Source: Hydractinia symbiolongicarpus
Lineage: Eukaryota; Cnidaria; Hydrozoa; Anthoathecata; Hydractiniidae
Assembly (NCBI RefSeq): GCF_029227915.1
Contig: NC_079886.1
Location: forward strand, 6,820,001 to 6,884,000
DNA length: 64,000 bases
Reading direction: 5' to 3'
The translations under genes and the position numbers were made by a program. The notes below the pieces were generated by a model that searched no databases, was not told the DNA's origin, and was given only the letters and a program-made list of their open reading frames with translations. Of the stretch, positions 1 to 12,371 are shown in pieces (the stretch's first letter is position 1; every line of letters starts with the position of its first letter).

Positions 1-767
1 CACTTCGATATATGTTGTGCTGAATTAAACAACAAAAAACATTGTATGGGGCATCAATGCATCCCCTGCAAAAGTCTCTATGCTAATAGCCTTATTTTGC
101 CTTTGGTTTTGCTTTGATTTGCTAAACCTCTCCCAACTACAAATAGCAAAATTAACAACTTCCCTACGACAGGCAAATTCCCATGGATTTTCCAATGGCT
201 AATGACTGGTTCTTATATTAATAGTCATATTTTGTCTGTTCAAAAGGGCTGCTCACACCTATTTCCAGTTCTCCGTATAGTAAATACTTTTTTTAAAAGT
301 AAAGCCATGGACTTTTCCATGGACTTAAAAATAGTTTATATAATAATTTCCACTATTTCTGTGTGTCTGTGGCAGGCAAAGTAGATGTTGTTTTTCCTTA
401 AGACATAAATGTAGTAACATTTTACTTTCTAAATGGTTATTATCTTTTTTGGATGTTTTAAAAAAGAGTTTAGTGTTAGATTAAAAAATTTTATTATAGA
501 AAAGGGGCGTTAAATTTTATTGTTCCCTTTCGCACATACACAATTTGTTTTTCATTTCATTTGCAATTTTTGATTTTAATTTTAAAATCCATTGATAATA
601 ACGAGAGTGTTTTAATTACTCAAACGTTATTGGATTAGTACATTTAGCCAAAAAACCCAACTATTTGCAACAAATATATTTATAGAAGTTAATGATTATC
701 AACTCAAAGTAAAGATTTCCGTTTGAAAATCACAACAGGATATGATGCAAAAGGTCCAACTACTCAC
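1..767. other. AT-rich DNA, probably intron of the MRH gene
   Basis: No exon could be assigned. The minus-strand MRH-domain gene has a splice donor at 767/766 and no visible termination, so this stretch is probably its next intron, with further exons left of the window. The short open frames here carry no recognisable motif. Confidence 0.4.
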
Positions 768-2533
768 TATTTTCCTTGTGTATACACAAATGTCACCAAA
801 CCACCAAACTCATCATATTGGTAACTTATATCATTACCAACTCCAGTTTCAATTGAAGGAGAAATAGCTCCATCAATAAGACAAACCTAAATATAGGGCA
901 CAAATTTGGAAGACAATGTAGATAAAATAGAACAGTTAAATTCTCCCTGTTTAAACAAGACACATCTGGCCCTTCCTTGTAATGACGTTTTTTGAAGAAA
1001 AAACTTAATTAACTTTAGTGTCCACAGTCTATATACTATGGGCTTGTTTTGCTCCATTCTTGGTGGCTTTATATTTGTAGCAAGTAGGCAAAAATAAGTG
1101 AGGATGAAAGCATTGTAACAGATGTTTTTCACTAGCAGCATCAGCAAAATATGAATTTTTTTTTTCCATTCACAAAAAAGGATTTAAATTATAAAACAAC
1201 TTACACGGGAGGTATCAGACCCACATTGAAATTCTCTACAGGGGTCAAATTTTGCCGTATCTGCCCCAACAGTTGATGCTGAATACCTTAAAATTTAAAA
1301 CGTTGTTATTGTAGTACAACAAACACTCTTAAATAATTTACCAAATATGCAAAAAATGTGTTAAATACCTTATTTACTCTATTATTCCCACATCTACAAT
1401 TTCTATCTCTTCAGTTAACCCACCTTTTTGGCACAGGTTGAAAAAATATTCCGGCCTTTCCAATAATCCTGCATGTGGACTGGGGTATTTTCTATCAAGT
1501 CTGTATGGTATCTGTCAAATATTTCCTTTGCATAGCAGTGTAATTGGAGTGTTTTGGACAATTTTGATTTTTTATTAAAAACTTCACTAACCCAATTTCA
1601 ATGCTTTAAATAATCTAATATTTCCTCTTCTTTAATACAACCACCTTTACTTCTAAGGCTGGTTTCAGAAGCTAACCCCTCAGCAGGAACAATAGAGTAA
1701 GTATGGGTATAAAAAGAACAAGTTAAAATCCAATGTATATATAACGTATCCAATGTATACATAATCATTTGTGCATTTAAAGTATATATAAAAAATGCAA
1801 ATTTATTGGTAAGTGCTAACTATACAATTGAAATAATATACATTGACAGAGGTTTTTCTACGCCTTAAGAGAAGAATGGAATTTATTTTTGCAATTAAAG
1901 ACCATATTGTTGATAAATCACAAAAATAAGTTTCACAGAAAGAACTATTACAGAGCAAAAATATTTTAAATTCTCGATTGATTTTGGTGCTCTGTATATT
2001 GCAAAATCATACATAAACTACCTATAAGTCCTGTAAAACATTTTTCTTAGGCAGATAAACAATAAAAAAGGATTATCAATATTAAAAGTTTTCATGACTC
2101 CAGCAATAACAGGCACACATGCAGAAAAAAATCTGATATAAGTTTGTTTAGCTACTTGCTTCTTTTTTGCAAAGCTTGAGGTGGATTGCCTCATGATGAT
2201 AATGCCTAGTTGGCAACATGGGAGATGGCATTGTTATTTCCATTCATTGTCAAGTTGTTAGCCATAAACACAAAAAGCAAAGGCTTCACCAATTTTCAAA
2301 AATCTGTTAATGTAAATCTAAAATACACACATGGAAACAGCAAATTCACTTCAAACTTACAATGGAGCACTGCCTAATCCTTTAGTAGGACTGAAATCCA
2401 CAGCTCCTTTTCCATTTGATAAGACACAGGAACATGGACCAGTTGATTTGCAAGTAACTTCTCCAAATGCAACACGATCTTGTAAAATATTGGAAAGGAG
2501 ACAAACCACCAGGTAGTAATTATAAATTACCAT
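768..2533 (-). CDS. Partial MRH (mannose-6-phosphate-receptor homology) domain protein, three exons
   Basis: Three exons were read on the minus strand: 2533-2361, 1286-1205 and 886-768. They have GT-AG borders and compatible phases (2, then 0, then 2). The ATG at 2533 is followed by a hydrophobic stretch typical of a signal peptide. Next come CKSTGPCSCVLSNGKG, then FDPCREFQCG, then VCLIDGA and a strand rich in YQYDEFGGLVTFVY. Paired cysteines, a short acidic/Gly turn and a final Gly-Leu-Thr-Tyr-like strand are the pattern of MRH domains in cation-dependent mannose-6-phosphate receptors and related sorting or lectin proteins of the secretory pathway. Inference: a type I membrane or secreted protein of the Golgi-endosome route. 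The gene has no stop here and must continue to the left, so the transmembrane and cytoplasmic parts are not seen. The family call rests on pattern only. Confidence 0.55.
1430..1700 (-). pseudogene. Possible decayed coding fragment in intron 1 of the MRH gene
   Basis: One minus-strand frame is open over about 85 codons and broken once by TGA near 1607. It has a protein-like composition (for example CYAKEIFDRYHTDLIE and DYWKGRNIFSTCAKK). There is no start codon and the segment lies inside the intron, so it may be a transposase or other mobile-element remnant. The family is not recognised. Confidence 0.2.
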
Positions 2534-4840
2534 TTTTCTAGATGTCTCTAAAAGAATTTTTTCTATATTTTTAAAATTTACTCTTTTGTTCCTAATTGTA
2601 GAGGCATCAAATAACAAAGGGGGAAGGGGTTAAAAAGTTTTCCAATTTCTAATAAAGTGAGGAATCGTTACAAAATGCTATAACGTTTTGCTACAATTAA
2701 TAATCACAAAATAGGCCAGAGTTAGGTGAATTTCATGGGCATGGGCATAATATATATAGTAACCAGTGAAACAGCTAAAATTATATATTTATTAAATTTA
2801 TGTTTACAAACATGTGTGAGGGTGTTGCAGATACTAGAAAAGACCTATAGCATATAAGATTTTTAATCTTTTATACATCATAATGGTGTTTTAAGTTAAA
2901 CGAATAGACCTAATATCCATTTCGTTTCACATAACATGCATGCAAAAATGCAGAATACCATGAAATCGAGATTAGTTATGAGCAAATTTTGGGATGCAGT
3001 CTTGGTCATGAATATTTGCACCCACGTGCGGTGGTACGTACGCCTACATTAATACAGGTGTGCAATCAGTATCGCACGCCTATGATTTTGGCGTGCAATT
3101 ATTACATTTAGGAGAGCGGCAGCGCAGTGTTTTTGAAGCTTTTTATTTGCTTCTTTTTCGTTTGTTGACGTATTTATTTCAGCAATAAGATGTTTACAAG
3201 CCATGTTCACAACAAACTGCCATATTGAATGAAGCATGTGAAAAATGAATAACCAACTTTGATCCAGACCCCAAACAACCAAGTAGTAAATGCAGGCTTC
3301 TCATTTTGAGATACTCGATCGCGTTCCTACGCCCTATCATGTACCTAAAATACGTGAGGTACGGGAAGATCCGCGTACCTACGTTAACAGATTACTTTTA
3401 GATCTGAGAATTAATGAATAATCCTGGTCTTTTTAATCCATAAGCAAGCCTATTCATAGCCAACCTCCCCATCCTAGCTAATTCATTGATGCCTGACTTA
3501 GTTAAAAGAACTACGTAGACATAAATCTCTTTTGCTTCGCCCCTTCGTCGTTGGTAAACAGGTCTTCTTAACTAATGCTGAGGTGAACGCTAAGGGAGCA
3601 CGGATAAAGCAAGTCTGCAAAACTGCACTTACAGGCAGAACAGACATTTTTTATCATGAATTTAATTGTAGATAATTTCTTCATTTAACAAAACAATTGG
3701 AAACCATAGCAGGTCCGAATTTAATGGATTTTTTTCGTTATGCCACAAGTGTTATTTAAACATTTTTAAAAACAAAACCCACAAGCTACCAAAACTCTGT
3801 ATATTTATAGAGACAACAGCTTGTATATATTTTTACCGAACCTAAAGATTTTTACATCGCTGTCTGTTTCATAACTATCACTACTCTCTTCGTTGTCGCT
3901 GTTGTATTGTGATCCATATCTGTTACTAGAACAGGTGTCTTTATGCTGACAAACCTCCTCTTCTGCATGTATGAATCGACTGCCCTGTTCAAAATTTCTT
4001 CTTTTTCTATATCACATCACAGGGAGTTATTCCCAGCAATTAATCGAGATAAGCAGCCACTTTACACAACAACTTTGCCACCAGGGCTATTTGCTTGTCG
4101 GAAGTGATGATGAATGATATAAAAGCCGGTCAGCCCCCGATTATGTTTGTGATTTAATGGTAATAAGCCAGCCAGTCCTGATTATGTTGCTCCGATTATG
4201 TATTTTTAGTTAAATACCATCAAATCATGCGCTTAACACTACTATAAGCCTGGTAATAGGTTTCAGTCATGACAATTCACAAAAGATTGTTTCTGCCTAG
4301 AACATTTTTCATATAGGGACATCAATTTTTATAAACATGTTATAGCAGCAATTTAATTGCCCTTGAAATTTTTCCTTCAAATGTGAAAATGATGGATTAT
4401 AGTCTTTGGTAACATAATAAGAAAAAGCATAATGGGGGAGAGTGTTATTGGTAAGCGCAAAGCGATGTTTATTTTCATAATGAATCAATAAATGTTTTTT
4501 TAAATGAAAGATTTTTTTGCTTCTGGTGCCTTACTCATGCAAAATTTATCTATATTTGATTAAAATGTAGTGGATTAGCACATCATTTTTGTTGATCTTT
4601 TAGTGTTCGGTTTTAAGTTATCTTGTTGTTGGTTATCAATGATTTTGTGGGGCTAATTTAGGTGTTTTTCTAATTCAGATCAGTATGTCAAATTAACAGT
4701 GTTCGCTTAGTTTCAGCTAGCAGTTTTCCCTGACCGCCCAGTCTATTATAGCTATAGCTCGAATAGCTATCTAGCTAGCTAGATAGCTAGATATAGCTAA
4801 CAACACAACAGGTCGCTACTTTTCCTTCGCATAGACCCAC
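2534..4840. other. Intergenic, no confident gene
   Basis: Mostly AT-rich unique-looking DNA. On the minus strand about 4014-3795 there is an open, acidic, Ser-rich stretch (EESSDSYETDSDVKIF) that ends near a possible donor. It could be a lone exon, but no partner exon was found. A cluster of overlapping TAGCTAGC palindromes lies at 4745-4800. Confidence 0.35.
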
Positions 4841-4845
4841 TCTTT

Positions 4846-5141
4846 AGAGAGCCTTAGATTAGTGGTTATAGCTCTCGTACTCTGTGCGCGGGAGACCGGG
4901 GTTCGATTCAACATGGGCGAGAGAATGTTACCATAGCCCCGGGTTAACCCAAGCCATGGGAGGGAAATTGGGAAGATGGCACACTGTGTGGGCCGTTGGA
5001 TGTTGCCGGGAGTTGTCTAGTAGAGCGCGGGCCCTAATTGGGTCTGCGTCGCTCAAAATGAGCATTAAATACTCTAGGACTCTCCATCTAAGCCATGGCC
5101 CCTCCTGGAAATAATAGACAGGGTATACACCTCGATATTTG
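4846..5141 (+). repeat. tRNA-derived SINE, copy 1, left part
   Basis: The head has an A-box-like TAGTGGTTATAGC and a B-box-like GGTTCGATTCA at 4900-4910, as in Pol III tRNA-derived SINEs. The body (…ATGGGCGAGAG…TAATTGGGTCTG…) recurs at 11700-12030 and, inverted, at 12372-12655. The copy is interrupted at 5142 by a DNA transposon and resumes at 6684, where the usual tail ends in a (TCTA)n run at about 6719-6737. Confidence 0.85.
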
Positions 5142-6683
5142 ACTAGGCATTAAAGACTGACTTTTCTCCGACCTTAAAAATTATAATTTTCGTCGCTCTC
5201 CGTTTTTCTCTCCTCCGTTATCATAATTTATTTCCCTCATACTATGCATGATATATATTATGCAGAACTATTGTACTGTAAGTCGTATCTTTTAGCAACA
5301 CCATGTGAGAATTCGATGTAAAAATATTCAGCAGCGATTCTCCCCTTTTCCAACTCTGACTGCCAGCGAAGAAGAAGTGACTGCGTTGGAATGGCAGTCT
5401 CTCTACAAGGATCTGTCACGGATTGTTTTTCCTTGTAGTGCACGACATTATAGTTGGACACCAATCGCGTTCGGGGGAGAATGCACTCAAAGGTGGATTT
5501 TCGACTAAAATTTTGCAATTCATTTCTTCCAAAATGTCGATGGCTGCTCTCAGCGTAAGTTTCCTGAAGGAGTGAAAATAGTTCGGAAATTATTGGTGAT
5601 ACAAAATAGAATAATAAGAGTAAAGAGTAGCCTAGTATCTAACTTACCAATACAGCTTCTAGATTTTTAACAGAATTCTCTGTCTTTGAACATTTTTTTG
5701 GAACAACTGCGTCATCTGAAGTCAAATGAATTAAAACAGTAAGATAATTTGAAAAAGAAAATTAAAACCATTTTCAATTTTCTCTTTTGATTATACAAAC
5801 CTGATTGGGGTGAATGCCTTTTTCTGTCGACTCCATTCTCTTCGTCGGACGAATCTACGAATATGTGAAATAACGTTAGAATTACGAACACACAATGAAA
5901 AAATAGTATTCAAAAATTGAGTGAGCTTTCCTACCAATGAGAATAGGCTCATATTTCTTCTGTTCTTTTAAATCGACTTTTCCTAAAAAAAGGAGAATAT
6001 ATAACTAGTAATATATAGGATTCAATTTCATTAAAACGAAAGACACTGGGAATGAGGTTGCGATCACATCCACACTAACATTGCGACTTCAAACAATATG
6101 ACGAAATAACTATTCAGAATAGTCTCACAATCGCATTTATGATCATTCGATCATACATTGTAATATACAATAGAAAAAAACTGAATGGAAAAATTCAAGT
6201 TGTATACAAAAATGGCATAGGGAGTATGTTCAGGTTTCTTTTTTTTTTCACCTTGTTAGAAAGTTTATTTCTGTTTGCAAACAGCATGATGTGCATCCCC
6301 ATAAGTATTTAAACATAGTGTAAAAAACTTACCACTTGTTTCATCAGTTTCCATATCGTGAATGATAGTAGTCGATAAGTTAGTTCCCACAACGACGAAG
6401 AGAGAACGTGATTCAATTAATGTATAAGAAGTATAAAATATATAAAATAAATAAGTATAATAAATAAAAACGTCGTTAAAATCCAATGATTTCAATGCGT
6501 GATCGATATTGGATGATAAATTATAATAAACACTGTTTCGAAAAACGTTCCGAAAGCACAAACACTCTTCACTATCTTTTCCCGCGCGAAAACATATAAT
6601 TATGCATGATGTAATTCAAAATATTAATTATACAATTTTATTTCTAATTAGGGTCGGAGAAAAGTCAGTCTTTAATGCCTATT
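5142..6683. mobile_element. Nested DNA transposon (1.54 kb) with TIRs and 8-bp TSD, hAT-like
   Basis: Both ends carry a 30-bp perfect inverted repeat beginning TAGGCATTAAAGACTGACTT, at 5144-5173 and 6652-6681. The flanks are GATATTTG at 5134-5141 and at 6684-6691, an 8-bp target-site duplication of the host SINE sequence; intact SINE copies carry this site once. An 8-bp duplication suggests the hAT superfamily, although the terminal bases are not a textbook hAT end. No transposase is present. Instead the element carries a spliced reading frame on the minus strand (5258-6354). Confidence 0.8.
5258..6354 (-). CDS. Unrecognised 165-aa protein encoded by five exons inside the transposon
   Basis: Exons on the minus strand are 6354-6333, 5982-5935, 5854-5801, 5715-5648 and 5563-5258. 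Each junction is GT-AG, the phases fit (1,1,1,0), and the joined frame is open from ATG to TAA for 165 codons. The N-terminal half is acidic and Ser-rich (METDETSG…; DSSDEENGVDRKRHSPQSD), like a disordered nuclear tail. The C-terminal exon is denser in hydrophobic and aromatic residues (FECILPRTRL, LLLRWQSELEKGRIAAEYFY). The family is not recognised. The whole gene sits between the terminal inverted repeats, so it is either an element-encoded accessory protein or a captured host gene. Five exactly fitting exons make a chance frame unlikely. Expression is unproven. Confidence 0.55.
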
Positions 6684-6738
6684 GATATTTGTGAGGCTAG
6701 CCATGTAAAATATGCACATCTATCTATCTATCTATCTA
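6684..6738 (+). repeat. SINE copy 1, right part with (TCTA)n tail
   Basis: Resumes the SINE after the nested transposon. GATATTTGTGAGGCTAGCC and ATATGCACATC match the 3' end of copy 2 at about 11980-12020. It ends in tetranucleotide TCTA repeats. Confidence 0.8.
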
Positions 6739-6925
6739 AAAAGACTATAAAGGAACACAAGAAGCAACGATGTAGCATGAAGATAAACTAAACGGGCCTG
6801 TCATGTGATACTCTTGCATGCCGCTTTGTTCCGTACGATGCTTTACTGTTGGGCCTCTTTCCCGTAGCCAAAGGAAACTGCCCAGGTTCGTACAACGCAG
6901 ACTAACTTTGCATATGAGTGGACGA

Positions 6926-6951
6926 GGGGGGGGGGGGGGGGGGGGGGGGGG
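6926..6951 (+). repeat. Poly-G run of 26
   Basis: An uninterrupted run of G. Its length is likely to be uncertain in the assembly. A short frame through it gives poly-Gly and is not a gene. Confidence 0.9.
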
Positions 6952-7575
6952 CTAAGCAAAAAATGACCCAGTTGTTTTTCTGGGGATGTTCACAAAAATT
7001 ATGTACAAGAAGACAGTGTGTGTTACCACAGCAACAACTACATGGGAATTTTCGGGGAATCCCCCCTTATAAAAAACAAAAATGGCATCGCTATATCATT
7101 CCATACTTTTTTCAAAGGTTATAGGGCATAACGACGAATTCTGTACTGAATTTATAGAGACTACAAAACGGCTCAAGAAGGATCTTTCTCCTCGCGCTTT
7201 GTAATAGCTCCTTCGTATTCTTTTTTTGGCGGTAAAATGAGGTACGGTCTGCAAAATATAATAAATAAATGTAAAATGGAAAGTTTGTTTTGACGAGGAA
7301 GCAACACAACACGAAGGACTGTATTTGTAAACAATGCTATACTAAAAGCCTTAAGAAGGTAATTAATACCTTCAACTGAATTTATATGTAATAATTTAGT
7401 ATGTCTGTTCATAATTTAGAAGAAAATAGTCAACTAGCTAGATAAAAAAGTTCAGTTTCTTAGTTCAGTTTTAGCAGAAAACTTGAAAGCAAGGTAAGTC
7501 CCCCTTGTTTACAGGAATTGGAAAAGAGCCCAAATAATGTATTAGCAGAAATAATTACTTGGAGAACTAACTGAA
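6952..7575. other. Intergenic, nothing recognised
   Basis: Overlapping short frames on the minus strand at 7112-7412 look like chance frames in AT-rich DNA. No domain, splice structure or repeat was seen. Confidence 0.4.
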
Positions 7576-7700
7576 ATACCGCATTTCCTCTATTTAGCGC
7601 CCCCCCCGGCGCTTATTTTAAAATTGACTCTAAGGGTGCAGCGCTAATTATAGGGCGGCGCTAATTGAAGCCGGGCGCTGATTAAAGAAAATACGGTGTT
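7576..7700. repeat. Short palindromic MITE with TTAGCGCC-type ends
   Basis: The left end reads ACCGCATTTCCTCTATTTAG then CGCC. The right end, in reverse complement, reads ACCGTATTTTCTTTAATCAG then CGCC. The inside is rich in GGCGCTAATT motifs. The roughly 125-bp fold-back structure is typical of a miniature inverted-repeat element. Confidence 0.6.
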
Positions 7701-8845
7701 TTCACCTGCTGCTTTAGCTGTAACCTCTTTCAAGAATCTGATGGAGAATCGTTTCATATAACCACAGAAAGAACCGCAGAGGCATGCAAAGAAAAATCAG
7801 TCTTTATATGTCGTTAGGGCTGCGGGGCTTTATCAGACAGGCTACACAGAAAGCTACGCACGCTGTAGGTGGTATTGATAAAAGAACCGACATGTAAATG
7901 GAGATGTCAGCCAATGTAAAATTATGTTCTATAGAAAGTAAAAGGAAGTTTGTTACAAGATCCGCTTGAACTAGCCAGGATATTACGTGGACATTGAGCC
8001 CAAGCGTTCTTATGGGCACTGAGTCGAACTTGTGAATATGAAGAAGATTGAAAAACAAAAAAACATCAGGGTTATGAACTCAAAACTATCTTGCAATATA
8101 GGAACCAATCTTTGAAAAACAATACAGCTAGAATTAAGGTAATGTCGATGAAGGTTTCTTAGATAGGCATTGTTACAACATTAATAAGAATGATTTTTTG
8201 ACAAAAAGCTAAAAATGTGAGTCCTAGAAGCCAGTATACTCATACAATATTGTATTCACGTCACATGTCACGTGTAGCACATCTTGCAAGGTTTTAAATT
8301 CTTGCAAAGATCTGAAATGCTAACGCATGTCAGAGAAGGTATTTTATGGGGACATGTAAAGACACATAGACCGTACATTAAGTGGACATAGTGGAGAATG
8401 CGTTATACGCCATAGTTTGGCAAAGGAACAGTTCTAGGTGGAACGGCAAAAACCAGAAATTGAGACGGTATATGAATACAATAGATGTACTTAAATCTGG
8501 GCAAAAATCATTGCACGGTTATGTTCATGGGGGAACTGTAGTGGCTCAGGAATACATTAAAAATCAGTTTAGTAATGGGTGAAGCATACTTTAACGAACA
8601 TCTGCACCATGTCCTCTACTACATTGTTTACGACTTTGAAGTTCTGTTGCAAGCTTTGAATCAGTGACAAAAACTGATCCAACTTATATCTTGAAACAGA
8701 TACCTATCAGTGCGATTATGTTATATCTAGTTAGGTTCACTAACTTCGAGGTATATATCATGTCAATTGTTTTTAGAATTGGGAAGCATGGGCGATTTCA
8801 GAGTGTTCAGCTTCGGGAGTATTTGAGATTTCTGCCCAAGACGTA
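7701..8845. other. Intergenic, nothing recognised
   Basis: Three short frames (minus 7804-8058, plus 8382-8582, plus 8664-8846) show no motif, splice pattern or homologous neighbour. They are treated as chance frames. Confidence 0.35.
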
Positions 8846-8921
8846 GGGCTTACGTAGGGAATGAACACACGACCCTTCGGATGTGAGTTGAGTGCTCTAT
8901 TTTGAGTTACCAGTCCCCAAC
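8846..8921 (-). repeat. tRNA-like sequence, probably a SINE head or tRNA pseudogene
   Basis: The minus strand contains CTGGTAACTCAAAATAGAG, a CATCCGAAGG anticodon-arm-like stretch and GTGTTCATTCCC resembling a B box, with ends that could pair loosely. The D-loop and T-loop consensus bases are degraded, so a working tRNA is unlikely. Confidence 0.35.
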
Positions 8922-9488
8922 ATCCAGTGTAACCTAGCTGTGGTGTAAACTAAATTTAATTAGCTGTAAAACACACAGTGCTGGTAATGATCGTCGTGTC
9001 ACTCTAGATGGAGTAATTTTATTGCCCATTTTGAGTCTTATTTTGTCGATGCACGCTCCTGGTTAAAAGATGAAGTGGATGCCTCTTTCACAAACGGCCT
9101 TTTTATAGACCCTATAAACAAATGCTTTTTCCATCTAATTATCATATTTCGACATGCATTAAGTCTGTCTCTAACAAATATATTATGAATTACTTTTTCT
9201 CTTGGAGTGGCAAAATAAAAAGTTAAAAAGATTGTTCACATTTTCGCGATAATATTTTAACGTGTTTTTTTCTAATTAATCTGCAATATGTTGTTCTCCA
9301 CTGCTTAAGATGCGTGCACAGTTTTCAACTTTTTTAACATAAGCTCCTAAAATATACGATCTTACCTGAATTTCTTCATTCGTTATTTATTATCTCAACA
9401 TCTTTTAAAGAGTAACGAATAGTTTAGTATTTTTTTCGCAGTTCTTTAGTCGCCTGTTTCTTGTTTTAATCGGAACCAGTGTGCATTG

Positions 9489-9576
9489 CAACCTCGCCCC
9501 CAGGGCATCCTGCATCATTTCTGACATCGGGACGGAGCATGAACATGTGAATCCTTGAGGTGGGAACGAGGTTGTT
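9489..9576. repeat. MITE with CAACCTCG…CCCAGGGC ends
   Basis: Starts CAACCTCGCCCCCAGGGC and ends GGGAACGAGGTTGTT, its inverted complement. It is one of at least six such fold-back elements in the window. A further partial pair lies at about 9900-9945. Confidence 0.65.
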
Positions 9577-11136
9577 CAATAACGTCCTAAATATTGTGTT
9601 GGAGAAGATGCCAAATATAATGTTCGGACAAGATCGTTTTTTATGAAGTTTTTGATGTCAATAACGTTGATGCCAATCCCTGAGAGTGTTGCGAAGCAAA
9701 CTTTTTCTATGCAGCAAAACGCATGCAACCATATTTAAAATCTATGTAAATAGAGAGAATTATATGACTATTTAAATATGGCTGCTAGCTGTTAGAACAG
9801 TTGCCTTAATAAACATATAGTTTAGCATATTTTTAATAAGAGCATGTGAATTTAGGTGAGTTGTGATCTTTCGGACAATGTTAGACAACGAAAAAGAAAA
9901 AACCCTGGGGACAAGATTGGCAGGCACCCTGCCCCCAGGTTTTTTCGTCGTCTTATCTCATATCAGAGAAACTCTGGGACGTGGGTGGGTTGGCAGAATA
10001 TTTTTTTTACACCTTCTAAGATAATACAGAAATTAGGCTTAGATTTATGGAAGGAATTTATGGGTTTTATAGATTAGGAAAAATAAATATTGACGATAGT
10101 TATCTTGTGATTTATCGTGTTTGATTGGTCAATGAAAATGATGCAGCAAGAAAAAAGGACGCAACCTGTGTTCCACACACAGGTGCAACATTCCAAATTA
10201 ATTTGCTGTGCGGTGTATTAAGTATTATGATTTCGTTTTGCAACAAATTTTTTGCATTGAAAAATGAAAAAAAATATTTCCCGCGCAACAGTGCAGTTTT
10301 ATTCGTGTTTTCAATGGAACAACATCGTGAAACAAAACCTAAAATATGACCAATTTTGTACAATATGGCACCACTTCTTACACCGACCAAACCTTGTACG
10401 GAACATATTTTACGGACGTATATGTAAGCATTACTGTGAAATCACTCAAAGTGAAGAAGGGAAGAAGCATGAGCTTCGAGGAGTTAAGTGAATATAGAAA
10501 ACTACATATAGCTAGCTAGCTATATGTACATGACATAGTAAAGCAGCTAACTAGAGAGCAAATTAAATCAGAATTTTATATATAGCTAGCTAGCCTCCTA
10601 ATACCTTCAGGCATTAGGGAGGAGGCATTTTCTGAGAGAACACATGGTCGAAATAAATATGGCTAAAAGAGGTCGTCGGCAAATAACTTTCGTCTTTATA
10701 TCAGCATGTGGGTGATTGATACTTGACAGCACCCCTTTTCCTCTGTCATCATCCTAAACAAAAATTAAAAAGTAGTGAAATTATTGCGGCCGGAATGTTC
10801 TCCTTCGTTGGTCTCCAATGGGGTGGACTTTTCACGGTCAAACCTTCACGGTAGAAATCTTAATTAAACAGAATTCACAAGCAAAATGGCAAAGATTAGG
10901 CAATATCTAAAACATTAAAGATTTGACAGAAGATTTGAAAAAACGAAGAATTCCTTGAAAAATCCAGTATATATTGTATTTATGAAGGTTTCACCACAAA
11001 AACATGATTACAGCATTTGTCTATCATTTCATAATGGCTGCTTAATCTGAATACTGGCCCGTGATATAGCAGTGGTTATGTGAGAGCAACTATAGAATAC
11101 CCCCTGTAAAAAAATTAAAATTACGTAACTCCAACT
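9577..11136. other. Intergenic with TAGCTAGC palindromes
   Basis: No gene recognised. Overlapping frames on both strands at 10112-10491 cover the same bases and have no motif. ATATAGCTAGCTAGC-type palindromes recur at 10505-10530 and 10578-10595. Confidence 0.35.
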
Positions 11137-11288
11137 ACTCTGCAACGCAGCGACTCAGCAATACAGCAACGTAGGTGCTTAGCTAGGCAGCTACTCAGCA
11201 ACGCAGCTACTCATCAATACAGCAACGTAGATATTCAGCTACGCAGCAATACAGCAACGTAGATACTCGGCTACGCAGCTACTCAGAA
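11137..11288 (+). repeat. Degenerate minisatellite of CAGCTAC/CAGCAATACAGCAACGTAG units
   Basis: Variants of CAGCAATACAGCAACGTAG and CAGCTACTCAGCAACGCAG are tandemly mixed over about 150 bp. Copies are imperfect, with no fixed period. Confidence 0.6.
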
Positions 11289-11699
11289 AAATAGTTGAAA
11301 ATGGTTTTAGATAGTTAAGAGGGACCTAAGCAAAAGCTTCGGTTTTAGAAATAAATCAGTTTAAAAAAACATATAAATGTTTTCTAATAACTAAAGATAT
11401 TAAATGAATAAGGAAACTATTTAAAAAACGAAAAAAAAATTGTCATTACAAATGTAACACTATGAGGCTAAACTATAGCATCATGAAAGCGAAGTTGTTA
11501 TATTGCGAAAGGTTTAGTGTAACAAACCAACTTGTTATTTTTGTTGATATTTTACTTTAGTTTAACTTTTCAACTGTGTTTTAATCTAGAAATAGTGAGC
11601 TTTGCGTAGTTGCGTTGCTGCTGCTATATTTTTTTTATTAGTGCGTTCCAGAGTTTTAGAGTCTTAATTTTTTATTTCTATAGTTTAGCCGTTTTGTGG

Positions 11700-12030
11700 A
11701 GCCATGGAGCTTAGTGGTTATAACTCTCAACTTTTTGGAACAGGGTGCAATTCCCCTTAGTGGCGATTTAATATGGGCGAGGGTATGTTACCATTACCCC
11801 GGGGTAACCCAGGCCATGTCAGGAGAATTGGGGAGATGGCACACTGTGTTGGTCATTGGATTTTGATGGAGTTGTCTGGTGGAGTATGGACCCTAATTGG
11901 GTCTGCATAGTTCGAAATGAGCATAAATACTGCTCATTTTGGAAATACTGCTCCTGGAAATAATATACAGCCTATATCCCTTGATATTTATAAGGCTAGT
12001 CGTATATAATATGCACATCTATCTATAAGT
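11700..12030 (+). repeat. tRNA-derived SINE, copy 2
   Basis: Same body as copy 1, including TTAGTGGTTATAACTCTC, GGGCGAGGGTATGTTACCAT and CCCTAATTGGGTCTGCATAG, and the ATATGCACATCTATCTAT tail. The B box is disrupted (GTGCAATTCCCC), which points to an old copy. Confidence 0.8.
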
Positions 12031-12371
12031 TTATTATTTTGCTTGTATCTAAACAACTAACATTAAATAATTTTTTTTGAAAGGAAATAACAACAGAAGA
12101 GTACAGAAGTTTGCAGGCTGCAATGTTCTCTTTAAAAACGAAAGAGGTGAAAGACTGGTGAATGCATACCAAATAAACGTTTCAGATACAAATACAGAAA
12201 GAGTGATATAAATAAACACAAAAGGGCATAAACTGATCTACCATATTTAAAACAAAGGCTTAAACTTTGTTAACTTTATTATATAAGATCATTGACTTTA
12301 AATTTACTTGTCTTGTCAATGTCTTATTTTGATATGTGGGCTGGGGCCATATTTTTTTTAAATGTGGGGAA

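Noticed and set aside
6918-7124. 68-aa frame with poly-Gly
   Set aside because: It is produced by the poly-G run, with no other support.
8846-8921. Functional tRNA gene on the minus strand
   Set aside because: Box sequences and stem pairing are degraded; more like a SINE head or pseudogene.
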